6,464 nucleotides of DNA from Candidatus Latescibacterota bacterium (lineage in GTDB: Bacteria > Krumholzibacteriota > Krumholzibacteriia > Krumholzibacteriales > WJIX01), in NCBI GenBank assembly GCA_030643145.1, contig DAOWMJ010000112.1, forward strand, positions 1 to 6,464, written 5' to 3'. The notes beneath the pieces were generated by a model. It was not told the origin of the DNA, did not search any database, and was given only the letters and a program-made list of their open reading frames with translations. Shown in pieces: positions 1 to 5,426 of the stretch. Each line of letters begins with the position of its first letter. The first letter of the stretch is position 1. A program made the translations under genes and the position numbers.

Positions 1-1
1 C

Positions 2-547
2 TGGATATCGATGTATGCCGATAAAATTTTTGCCGATCCATTTACTATTACTGGCAGCATAGGGGTAGTAATGATGAAACCAGTCTTGAAACAACTCTAT
101 GAAAAGATCGGGGTCACACATGAAACTTATAAATCCGGAAAGCATGCTGACGCCATGTCCACGGCAAGGCATTTCACAGACGAGGAACAAGAGTTAATTG
201 ACAAATTCATAGGTAAAACCTATGACAAATTTGTAAGTGAAGTCGCGGCCGGCAGAAATATAAAGAAAGAACAGGTATACGAGCTGGCCGGTGGACGGCT
301 TTATTTCGGAAGCCAGGCACTTGATGTCAATCTCATTGACAGGCTGGGCGGACTTAAAGATGCAATTGAATACGCGGCAGAAGAGGCGGGAATCACCAAG
401 GATTATGAAACACTCTATTTTCCTGCTTTCGGAAACTTCCTATTTAATGATTTATCCTTATCGCCTGTAAAATTATTCAATGCGGCGAAAATGCTCTGGT
501 CTGGTGATAACAATAGCTTTGATAAAACTATTACTACTATTTATTAG
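2..547 (+). CDS. sppA: Signal peptide peptidase SppA (protease IV), C-terminal part, 5' truncated by window edge
   Basis: SppA is a membrane-anchored serine protease of the S49 family that degrades signal peptides after they are cleaved from exported proteins. The frame is open from the left edge: codons for W-I-S precede MYADKIFADPFTITGSIGVV, which is the conserved stretch just after the SGGYW nucleophile motif. The catalytic Ser codon should therefore lie about four codons outside the window. The rest matches the S49 core: KSGKHADAMS, FTDEEQELIDKFI, then a G-R-x-(Y/W)-x-G-x-A-x-x-x-x-L-(I/V)-D block ending in LIDRLGGLKDAI. Short SppA forms carry the general-base Lys in the segment after KSG (KSG-x-x-K-D). 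Here that place is Ala (KSGKHAD), as in the C-terminal half of the long 67-kDa type, where the Lys comes from the N-terminal half. I infer the long form. About 60 family-atypical residues follow the conserved region. Stop is TAG. It is convergent with the HNH gene. Family certain; long-form assignment probable. Confidence 0.93.
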   Translation, partial: WISMYADKIFADPFTITGSIGVVMMKPVLKQLYEKIGVTHETYKSGKHADAMSTARHFTDEEQELIDKFIGKTYDKFVSEVAAGRNIKKEQVYELAGGRLYFGSQALDVNLIDRLGGLKDAIEYAAEEAGITKDYETLYFPAFGNFLFNDLSLSPVKLFNAAKMLWSGDNNSFDKTITTIY

Positions 548-655
548 GAAATATGTGCGCACGGTTTAATAGAGAAATATTATAGTTGTTCCAGTAAATA
601 GGGTATCCCTCTAAGTCAGGCATTATTTTTTATTTCAATATTTATTCCTGAAATT

Positions 656-1930
656 TCACTCTTTTCTGTAATATTTCTCCATAAAGTCTGTTCCATAAGT
701 ACGCTCCGCTTCCAGTCTATTGTGCTTTGCGCAGAGAAGTCTCAGATTTTCCGGCGAATTGTTTCCTCCCTTAGCGAAGGGAACTATATGATCGATCTCC
801 AGATTCCAGGTAGAATCGCATCTTTTCCCATTTTCGCCTACGAAGGCACAGCGTCCGCCGTCTCTTTTGTATACCTTATCCCTAACAGCGGTTGGGATAT
901 TGCGGGATCTTTCTTTATTATTCATATTGCCGGTTTCTTGAGTGCTATGCCGCAGTTTGTTCTGTTGCTCGTGATTACGTTGTTTATTGCTGTCCCGGTT
1001 TTGCTTACTCCGAGGAGTAGTTTTTATATTTTGCTTATTCGCCTCACGCTTTTCTCTTTTTTGTATTCTTTTCTCCGGGCTGTGACGCTCGAGATATTCT
1101 TCCATAATTATATTAAACAGCATCTCAAAATTAATCCCCCCCGGGTATTTCCTGGATAGACGTGATTTGACCCTTTCAAGTTTCTTCATAAATTCAGGAT
1201 CCACCATAAATTCCAGTTTGAATTTTTGTTTCAGCTCTATTTTTACTGTTTTCTCGAAGCTCCCTACCTCTCCGGAAGAGTCTGTCTCAACATCGGGACA
1301 AAGGTTTATTTCGTTTGTGGTGTCATTATTATAGTTACACGGATTTGTCTCAACGTTGAGACTTTTTCCGGAGCCTTGAGTACCCGAATCAGTCCCAATA
1401 TCTGAAGCAGATTTCTTTTCCAGTACACATACCGGTTTAACTCTGTCCCTTCCTTTTGTTTCAATCGGTTTATACATTGCAATAGAAATCTCTGCATCAC
1501 GGTAAGACTTGCTACTGACTCGGGACAAGATATTCTTAATATTCTCTTTTGTAATAATACCTGAGATTAAGGAAACAACGGAGAGATTAAGCTCTCCTGT
1601 AAGAAGCATAGCCGCCACTTCCGGAAATCTCCCGATAGATCTCGCTCCCTGTATTCTTCTGTAGGCTGTAACCCTGGAATATCCAAGATGCCTTGTACAA
1701 AATTCAAAGAGAGAATTATATCCAAGGGGGAGACATAGTCTTCTTTTGTCAATTTCCCTCAGATGAAAGAGAACCGTAAGCCCCAGTTTTCTTTCTCTGT
1801 CATTTAAAGCTTGAGTCTTGGAAAGAAGCTTGCTGTCTGATAGAGTCTCAAGTTGTGCCCTAAGCATTGAAAATTTATTGTGTAGATCTGAAGATTTGTC
1901 CTGATGACCGGTCCGCGCGCGGTTACCCAT
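656..1930 (-). CDS. HNH endonuclease with N-terminal helical domain and Lys/Arg/Gln-rich linker
   Basis: Probable stand-alone DNA endonuclease of the HNH (beta-beta-alpha-metal) superfamily, 424 aa. Residues 1-150 are helical and DUF222/DNA-binding-like (FEFCTRHLGYSRVTAYRRI, then a RFPEVAAMLLTGELNLS segment). Residues 172-228 are low complexity. Residues 229-285 form a second helical block (FKLEFMVDPEFMKKLERVKS). Residues 286-343 are a highly charged Lys/Arg/Gln/Asn linker. The HNH module is 344-424: C361 and C371, then D380-H381 (EIDHIVPFAKGGNN), N395 in ENLRLLC, C400, and H403-N404. The Cys set suggests a structural zinc, and H381, N395 and H403 are the HNH residues. All expected catalytic residues are intact. 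The start is supported by a GGAGG six bases before ATG. The gene has its own promoter and no partner gene, methylase or recombination gene nearby. Its target and biological role are unknown; it could be a domesticated or mobile-type nuclease. Confidence 0.9.
   Translation of the reverse strand: MGNRARTGHQDKSSDLHNKFSMLRAQLETLSDSKLLSKTQALNDRERKLGLTVLFHLREIDKRRLCLPLGYNSLFEFCTRHLGYSRVTAYRRIQGARSIGRFPEVAAMLLTGELNLSVVSLISGIITKENIKNILSRVSSKSYRDAEISIAMYKPIETKGRDRVKPVCVLEKKSASDIGTDSGTQGSGKSLNVETNPCNYNNDTTNEINLCPDVETDSSGEVGSFEKTVKIELKQKFKLEFMVDPEFMKKLERVKSRLSRKYPGGINFEMLFNIIMEEYLERHSPEKRIQKREKREANKQNIKTTPRSKQNRDSNKQRNHEQQNKLRHSTQETGNMNNKERSRNIPTAVRDKVYKRDGGRCAFVGENGKRCDSTWNLEIDHIVPFAKGGNNSPENLRLLCAKHNRLEAERTYGTDFMEKYYRKE
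1340..1370. repeat. Interrupted palindrome with perfect 16-bp core inside the HNH gene
   Basis: The core GTCTCAACGTTGAGAC (1347-1362) is a perfect 16-bp palindrome. It is flanked by CGGA (1340-1343) and TCCG (1367-1370), which are also complementary. On the plus strand the core is followed directly by TTTTT, so it looks like an antisense intrinsic terminator (6-bp stem, ACGT loop). In the HNH mRNA the same sequence could form a stem with an internal A-rich loop. It falls in the low-complexity part of the protein (around residues 187-198). GTCTCAA recurs at 1284-1290 and 1845-1851 in the same gene. The pattern is seen directly; function is unproven and chance is possible. Confidence 0.4.
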
Positions 1931-1981
1931 CCCTATCCTCCCTCACGTTAAAATTTTCCCCCCATACGCGCAGCTTTTGAA

Positions 1982-2007
1982 GATTGAGCGGCTGATCCGC
2001 CCCAATC
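1982..2007 (-). other. Stem-loop at the 5' end of the HNH leader
   Basis: GATTG-A-GCGG (1982-1991) pairs with CCGC-CC-CAATC (1997-2007) across a five-base loop, giving 5 + 4 base pairs with a small internal loop. It begins about four bases after the predicted transcription start (~2011), in an untranslated leader of about 80 bases. It may protect the 5' end of the mRNA or tune expression. The structure is visible; the role is inferred. Confidence 0.4.
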
Positions 2008-2017
2008 GCTATATTTT

Positions 2018-2046
2018 ATTATAGCATACCTTTTTTGGAGGTTCAA
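2018..2046 (-). promoter_or_regulatory. Near-consensus sigma70 promoter with extended -10, for the HNH gene
   Basis: Read on the minus strand: -35 TTGAAC (2046-2041), a 17-base spacer (2040-2024), and -10 TATAAT (2023-2018), with an extended -10 TG one base before the hexamer (TGCTATAAT). The -35 matches five of six consensus bases at most and the -10 all six. Predicted start is near 2011, about 80 bases before the HNH ATG at 1930. It is the best promoter in the window. Confidence 0.75.
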
Positions 2047-2104
2047 GGATCGTTCAGACGCCTCTATCTCAGTATCTTTTAAGTAAAATGATTAGACTTA
2101 TGAA

Positions 2105-2139
2105 GAAACCGGCAATAAGCTTTCTATTTTTCCGGTTCC
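2105..2139 (-). terminator. Possible terminator downstream of the lipoprotein gene
   Basis: On the minus strand GGAACCGG pairs with CCGGTTTC over eight positions (one G-U) around a 19-base loop, followed by TTCAT. On the plus strand one pair is lost, so the structure favours minus-strand transcripts. It lies about 55 bases past the lipoprotein stop and just before the HNH promoter, where a terminator is expected. The large loop and short U-run make it weak. Confidence 0.3.
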
Positions 2140-2193
2140 ACAACTTTGGCGATCTTGCTACCTGTGTAAACTTCCGGAAATGGAATTACAAAT

Positions 2194-2853
2194 TTATCTA
2201 TACATAGATTTTACGGCTCCCCAACTTATTCCCTGTGATGAAATAGAATGCTGCTTTTCAGGTTTGAGCAAGAAACTCAACATTGTCAGCAAATCGTCCG
2301 CTCGATAGATCACATACTTGCCGGGATTACCAGGATCAGGCCCGATAACAAAACTTACTTCATCATCCCCCATGAACATGTCGTGCCCAAAACTAACGTA
2401 AAATCTATAGTTTCTTTGTGTGTACCAACAATCCTCGCATGGTTCACCAAAAACTTCATCTATTTTAGTCCATGTTTCTGACACAATTACAGAAGGGTAT
2501 AAAGACAACTGCAACATCTCCGCGTTATCCAAAATCCGCTGAGTACACTCGCAATCCTCATCGTAGTCTAAGCTTAGTACAAGGGGATTACCTTGAGATA
2601 CTTTATTGTACCAAATATAGCCATATTTAAACTTTTCCCGATCCGTGTCAGGTTTTAGAAGCACTTCCCTATATTTTTCGATATTTCTATGCTCATAAAC
2701 CAGTTCAATAATTTCAATACAATCTTCCTTCTCGGTACGGTCGGGCCACCCCACTAAGCTTCCCACCCCGGGTCTCCCCGGATCATCTTCACCGCAGCAC
2801 AGAAAAATCACTGCCAGACTAATTGAAATAAGGATCAAAGCAACCCGTCTCAT
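2194..2853 (-). CDS. Hypothetical lipoprotein, cysteine-rich, possibly NTF2-like
   Basis: A 219-aa exported protein that I cannot assign to a named family. Residues 1-20 (MRRVALILISISLAVIFLCC) form a short positively charged, hydrophobic signal ending in Cys19-Cys20, followed by GEDDPGRPG. This looks like a lipobox with an acidic, Pro/Gly-rich tether, although Leu or Cys at -1 is atypical. Residues about 41-70 (CIEIIELVYEHRNIEKYREVLLKPD) resemble the first helices of SnoaL/NTF2-like domains. The rest alternates strands (YGYIWYNKV, NYRFYVSFG, EVSFVIGPD, KYVIYRADDL) and ends SWGAVKSMYR. The NTF2-like fold is my inference. Mature-part cysteines include C101-x-C103 and C139-x-x-C142, unusual for a short lipoprotein and suggesting disulfides or metal binding. 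AAAGGA lies about eight bases before the ATG. It has its own promoter and no operon partners. No function is claimed. Confidence 0.75.
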   Translation of the reverse strand: MRRVALILISISLAVIFLCCGEDDPGRPGVGSLVGWPDRTEKEDCIEIIELVYEHRNIEKYREVLLKPDTDREKFKYGYIWYNKVSQGNPLVLSLDYDEDCECTQRILDNAEMLQLSLYPSVIVSETWTKIDEVFGEPCEDCWYTQRNYRFYVSFGHDMFMGDDEVSFVIGPDPGNPGKYVIYRADDLLTMLSFLLKPEKQHSISSQGISWGAVKSMYR

Positions 2854-2933
2854 GAGTAGAGTCCTTTCCCGATATTGCCATTTTTAATGTTAATCTATTT
2901 CTCTCAGCCCCGTCCCTTTCATATACCGCATAT

Positions 2934-2962
2934 AGTATATCAAATATCCCGTAGAATGTAAA
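2934..2962 (-). promoter_or_regulatory. Sigma70-type promoter for the lipoprotein gene
   Basis: On the minus strand: -35 TTTACA (2962-2957, five of six), a 17-base spacer, and -10 TATACT (2939-2934, five of six). Predicted start is near 2927, giving a leader of about 74 bases before the ATG at 2853. It lies between the lipoprotein gene and the upstream tRNA, so the lipoprotein gene is probably transcribed alone. Confidence 0.6.
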
Positions 2963-3025
2963 GATTTACAAAGTGTATCGAAACAATGGTATTTTGAGGA
3001 ATAATCTAATCTTCAGGAGTAATAA

Positions 3026-3101
3026 TGGTGGGAACTACTGGATTTGAACCAGTGACTTCTACCGTGTGAAGATAGCACTCTAACCACTGAGTTAAGCTCC
3101 C
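3026..3101 (-). tRNA. tRNA-Val, anticodon CAC, CCA encoded
   Basis: A full cloverleaf can be folded by eye on the minus strand, 73 bases plus an encoded CCA. Acceptor stem GGGAGCT/AGTTCCC has seven pairs with one G-U. The D stem is ACTC/GAGT around AGTGGTTA. The anticodon stem CTATC/GGTAG has one T-G pair and loop TTCACAC, giving U33 and anticodon CAC, which reads the valine codon GTG. The variable loop is AAGTC. The T stem ACTGG/CCAGT is perfect with loop TTCAAAT. Discriminator is A, followed by CCA (3028-3026). A dedicated GTG-reading tRNA-Val supplements the more universal wobble-reading valine tRNA. It stands alone, with no other tRNA in the window. Confidence 0.97.
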
Positions 3102-3149
3102 ACGAAATCTCTATTTTTAATACCCGGATTCATCCGCTGTCCGGACAAG

Positions 3150-3167
3150 AGTAATTACAAAATTACT
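3150..3167. repeat. Perfect 7-bp AT-rich inverted repeat at the tRNA-Val promoter
   Basis: AGTAATT and AATTACT flank the four bases ACAA. The repeat overlaps the end of the candidate -10 and the predicted start site of tRNA-Val. No T-run follows in either direction, so it does not look like a terminator. It could be an operator or chance in AT-rich DNA. Confidence 0.3.
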
Positions 3168-3193
3168 ATATACCCTTCTAAACGGTTACGCAA
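3165..3193 (-). promoter_or_regulatory. Candidate promoter for tRNA-Val
   Basis: On the minus strand: -35 TTGCGT (3193-3188), a 17-base spacer, and -10 TATAGT (3170-3165, five of six). The predicted start is near 3158, about 57 bases before the tRNA 5' end. The -35 is poor beyond TTG, and read-through from the DUF2007 gene is an alternative. Confidence 0.4.
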
Positions 3194-3229
3194 GTATTTC
3201 AGAAACTCAAGATAATAGAGGTACACCTA

Positions 3230-3469
3230 TTATTGCTCCCCTTCAAACTCATGGAGCAGTTCCCTTGCTCTTTCCAGTTCATCCTCGCGAACATAGATCC
3301 TGACTTTACCCATACCGTCCATAGTAAATGGAAGAGCGCCACCTGCTCTGTCAGATTTTACAAGAGCATTGATACCTTCTCCCTCAAGTATGCCAATAAC
3401 CAGATTCTCTTCCATTTCGCCCTGCACCGAAGTGAGCTCCACAAGTTTTGTGTCTTTTTCATCCTTCAT
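3230..3469 (-). CDS. DUF2007-family small protein
   Basis: A 79-aa cytoplasmic protein with the DUF2007 (putative signal-transducing protein) pattern. It opens with a strand-turn-helix (KLVELTSVQGEMEENLVIGI), then LEGEGINALVKSD, the glycine-rich AGGALPFTMDGMGKVRIYV, and a closing helix EDELERARELLHEFE. The ferredoxin-like alpha/beta layout and length are typical of the family, whose biochemical role is not established; a sensing or protein-binding role is only suggested by family naming. There is no signal peptide or membrane segment. GGAAGGG lies about seven bases before ATG. A weak minus-strand promoter (TTGTTG 3536-3531, 18-base spacer, TAGAAT 3512-3507) overlaps the divergent nfo promoter. 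The stop codon overlaps a short AT-rich dyad (3213-3231). Confidence 0.85.
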   Translation of the reverse strand: MKDEKDTKLVELTSVQGEMEENLVIGILEGEGINALVKSDRAGGALPFTMDGMGKVRIYVREDELERARELLHEFEGEQ

Positions 3470-3501
3470 TTCTCACCCTTCCAGTAAATAATAAAATCTT
3501 T

Positions 3502-3530
3502 TTGCAATTCTACAGCGTAGACTTTATCAT
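3502..3530 (+). promoter_or_regulatory. Candidate promoter of the nfo-trxB-fabL operon
   Basis: -35 TTGCAA (3502-3507, four of six), a 17-base spacer, and -10 TATCAT (3525-3530, five of six). Predicted start is near 3537, about 50 bases before the nfo ATG. No comparable promoter is apparent in the 56-base nfo-trxB gap or the 17-base trxB-fabL gap. It overlaps a weak divergent promoter for the DUF2007 gene. Confidence 0.5.
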
Positions 3531-3554
3531 CAACAAGAAAATAATTGATAAAGT
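3521..3554. repeat. 9-bp perfect inverted repeat in the nfo control region, possible operator
   Basis: ACTTTATCA (3521-3529) and TGATAAAGT (3546-3554) are exact inverted repeats separated by 16 bases. The left arm covers most of the predicted nfo -10 hexamer and the right arm lies in the early leader. Centre-to-centre distance is 25 bp. A dimeric repressor bound to it would block nfo transcription and possibly the divergent gene. As RNA it could form a 5' leader hairpin instead. Confidence 0.4.
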
Positions 3555-3586
3555 TTAATATAAACATTACCAACTGAAAGAAAATC

Positions 3587-4432
3587 ATGAATCTCGGAGC
3601 GCATATGTCAATCGCCGACGGTGTCCACCTCGCCCTTGTAAGAGGCAAGGAAACCGGCTGCAACGCTATTCAGTTGTTTGTAAAGAATCCAAACAGGTGG
3701 AAAGCGCCGCCCTTTAAAGAAGACGAAATAATCGCCTTCCATGAAAACAAAAATAATTATAAAGAGAATTTTATTATGGCTCACACAAGCTATCTGATAA
3801 ATTTGGCGTCACCCGATCCTGAACAGATAAAAAGGTCCGTTGACGCACTTATTGTCGAGATAGAACGATGCGAAACACTGAGAATTCCTTATCTTGTACT
3901 TCACCCGGGAAGCCATAAAGGCACTGGCGAACAAGGAGGAATTATATCGATAGCCGGAAACCTTGATCTTGTTATTTCTCAAACAAGCGGTTTCAACACA
4001 ATGATCCTGCTTGAAACAACAGCCGGTCAGGGAAATACGATCGGCCACAAATTCGAACACCTGGCGGGAATTATTAACAAACTGAAAGACAGCTCGCGTG
4101 CAGGGGTTTGTTATGATACCTGCCATACTTTTGCGGCTGGATACGACATTAGAACAGAAAAAAGTTATAACGCAACATTTTCCAAATTTGATCAGGTAAT
4201 AGGGCTTGAGAAACTTAAAGCGTTTCACATTAACGATTCAAAAAACGATATTAATACAAGAAAAGACCGTCACGAACACATAGGTAAGGGCAAAATAGGA
4301 AAAAACGCATTTTCTTTATTGCTTAACGACAGCAGATTTAACCAAATCCCTATGGTACTGGAAACACCAAAAGGCAAAGACTATAAAGAAGACAGAGAGA
4401 ACCTCGCCCTGCTCAGGAGTATGAGAAAATGA
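3587..4432 (+). CDS. nfo: Deoxyribonuclease IV (endonuclease IV, AP endonuclease)
   Basis: Nfo cuts the DNA backbone 5' to abasic sites and removes blocked 3' ends in base-excision repair, using three metal ions (Zn in the E. coli enzyme) in a TIM barrel. At 281 aa it has the usual length. It opens with the family signature NLGAHMSIADGVHLAL and NAIQLFVKNPNRW. All nine metal ligands can be placed: H66 (MAHTSYLINLAS), H106 (VLHPGSH), E143 (LLETTAGQG), D177 and H180 (CYDTCHTFAAGYD), H214 (AFHINDSK), D227 and H229 (KDRHEHIGKG), E259 (VLETPKG). Nothing is missing, so it should be active. The Shine-Dalgarno is weak (GAAAG), but the ATG sits exactly where the family starts. It is the first gene of a probable operon with trxB and the enoyl reductase gene. 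Confidence 0.97.
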   Translation: MNLGAHMSIADGVHLALVRGKETGCNAIQLFVKNPNRWKAPPFKEDEIIAFHENKNNYKENFIMAHTSYLINLASPDPEQIKRSVDALIVEIERCETLRIPYLVLHPGSHKGTGEQGGIISIAGNLDLVISQTSGFNTMILLETTAGQGNTIGHKFEHLAGIINKLKDSSRAGVCYDTCHTFAAGYDIRTEKSYNATFSKFDQVIGLEKLKAFHINDSKNDINTRKDRHEHIGKGKIGKNAFSLLLNDSRFNQIPMVLETPKGKDYKEDRENLALLRSMRK

Positions 4433-4475
4433 ACTTTTAAATTTCTAGAGTGTAGAAGAAACAAATGAATATTAT

Positions 4476-4483
4476 AAAGGAGG
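4476..4483 (+). promoter_or_regulatory. Strong ribosome binding site that fixes the trxB start
   Basis: AAAGGAGG lies five bases before the ATG at 4489. An in-frame upstream ATG at 4465 would make this site coding sequence and add eight residues not seen in the family, so 4489 is chosen as the start. Confidence 0.85.
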
Positions 4484-4488
4484 TAGTA

Positions 4489-5409
4489 ATGTACGACGTA
4501 GCGATAATAGGTTCAGGCCCCGCGGGTCTTACAGCTGCAATTTACACAAGCCGATCTGAACTGAAGACAGTTGTTTTTGAAGGAATGAGTCCAGGCGGAC
4601 AGCTTATGATCACAACAGAAGTCGAGAACTTTCCCGCTTTTCCTGAAGGAATACAGGGTCCGGAACTTATGAAAAGGATGAAGGAGCAGGCCGCAAAATT
4701 CAAAGCGGAAATAAAATCAGGCTATATAACGGAAGTGGGATTTTCCAAATCGCCCTTTACAATCAGTACCGGTTCCGATGAAGTAACAGCCAAAACGGTT
4801 ATTATAGCTACCGGATCAACAGCGCGATGGCTGGGTATTGATTCAGAATCAAAACTCAGGGGCAAGGGTGTTTCAGCATGCGCTACCTGCGACGGCTTTT
4901 TCTTTAAGGACAAAGAAATTGCCGTTATCGGAGGCGGCGACTCTGCTATCGAGGAAGCCTCCTTCCTTACCCGCTTTGCAAGCAAGGTTACGATCATCCA
5001 CAGGCGCGATGAGCTGAGAGCATCGGAGACCATGCAGAAAAAGGCCTTCGATAACGAAAAGATTGAATTTGCATGGAACAGCGTCATTGAAGAAATCCTC
5101 GATGTTTCAAAAGATAAGGTAACAGGTATTATCCTTAAAAACGTGAAAACCGGGGAAACTAAAACACTGCCTGTCGAAGGAGTATTCCTGGCCATTGGTT
5201 ATGACCCTGCTACTGATATATTCAAAGGGAAGATCGAACTGGACGAAAAGAACTACATTGTTACAAAGGAAAACACTCAGACCTCAGTGCCAGGCGTTTT
5301 TGCCGCAGGCGATGTTCGAGACCACTTGTACAGACAAGGTATCACAGCCGCTGGAGACGGATGCATGGCGGCAATAGACGCGTACAGATGGTTAGGGGGC
5401 ATCAAATAA
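4489..5409 (+). CDS. trxB: Thioredoxin reductase (NADPH), low-molecular-weight type
   Basis: TrxB transfers electrons from NADPH through FAD and a CxxC disulfide to thioredoxin, keeping cytosolic thiols reduced. The 306-aa protein has the usual length. The N-terminal FAD-binding motif is at residues 6-12 (IIGSGPAG). GGQLMITTEVENFP follows at 36-49. The redox pair is C131-A-T-C134 in the CATCDGFFF signature. The NADPH fold is at 145-156 (AVIGGGDSAIEE), with HRRDELRAS (171-179) supplying the basic residues that select NADPH over NADH. The C-terminal FAD motif is GVFAAGDVRD (269-278), followed by QGITAAGDGCMAA. No cofactor or catalytic residue is missing. The start is set by the Shine-Dalgarno at 4476-4483. 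It lies 56 bases after nfo and 17 bases before the enoyl reductase gene, on the same strand. No thioredoxin gene is visible here. Confidence 0.97.
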   Translation: MYDVAIIGSGPAGLTAAIYTSRSELKTVVFEGMSPGGQLMITTEVENFPAFPEGIQGPELMKRMKEQAAKFKAEIKSGYITEVGFSKSPFTISTGSDEVTAKTVIIATGSTARWLGIDSESKLRGKGVSACATCDGFFFKDKEIAVIGGGDSAIEEASFLTRFASKVTIIHRRDELRASETMQKKAFDNEKIEFAWNSVIEEILDVSKDKVTGIILKNVKTGETKTLPVEGVFLAIGYDPATDIFKGKIELDEKNYIVTKENTQTSVPGVFAAGDVRDHLYRQGITAAGDGCMAAIDAYRWLGGIK

Positions 5410-5426
5410 GAAGGGTGGCATCCCTC

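Noticed and set aside
600..610. AGGG-TAT-CCCT hairpin between sppA and the HNH gene as a bidirectional terminator
   Set aside because: The stem is only four pairs and no adequate T-run follows directly on either strand.
722..1159. 145-codon plus-strand frame with hydrophobic segments that could pass for a membrane protein
   Set aside because: It is entirely antisense to the HNH catalytic domain and linker. The hydrophobicity comes from the complement of Lys/Asn/Gln-rich codons, and there is no Shine-Dalgarno.
3026..3045. 3' end of tRNA-Val as an attachment site for an integrated element covering the lipoprotein and HNH genes
   Set aside because: I found no second copy of the tRNA 3' end in the window and no integrase. 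An element extending beyond the window cannot be excluded.
3124..3144. CCGGA/TCCGG hairpin upstream of tRNA-Val as a terminator for the DUF2007 gene
   Set aside because: The stem is five pairs with an 11-base loop and no T-run follows it in the minus direction.
3466..3663. 65-codon minus-strand frame whose stop overlaps the DUF2007 start
   Set aside because: It starts inside nfo on the opposite strand and has no ribosome site or recognisable motif. The overlap looks accidental.
4465..4488. Upstream ATG start for trxB
   Set aside because: It would place the AAAGGAGG site inside the gene and add eight residues foreign to the family.
4722..5195. 157-codon minus-strand frame
   Set aside because: It is antisense to the well-conserved trxB coding region, with no motif and no ribosome site.
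5361..5426. Longer start for the FabL-like gene, inside trxB
   Set aside because: The extra 22 residues are an out-of-frame reading of trxB, and the ATG at 5427 has a ribosome site and matches the family length.
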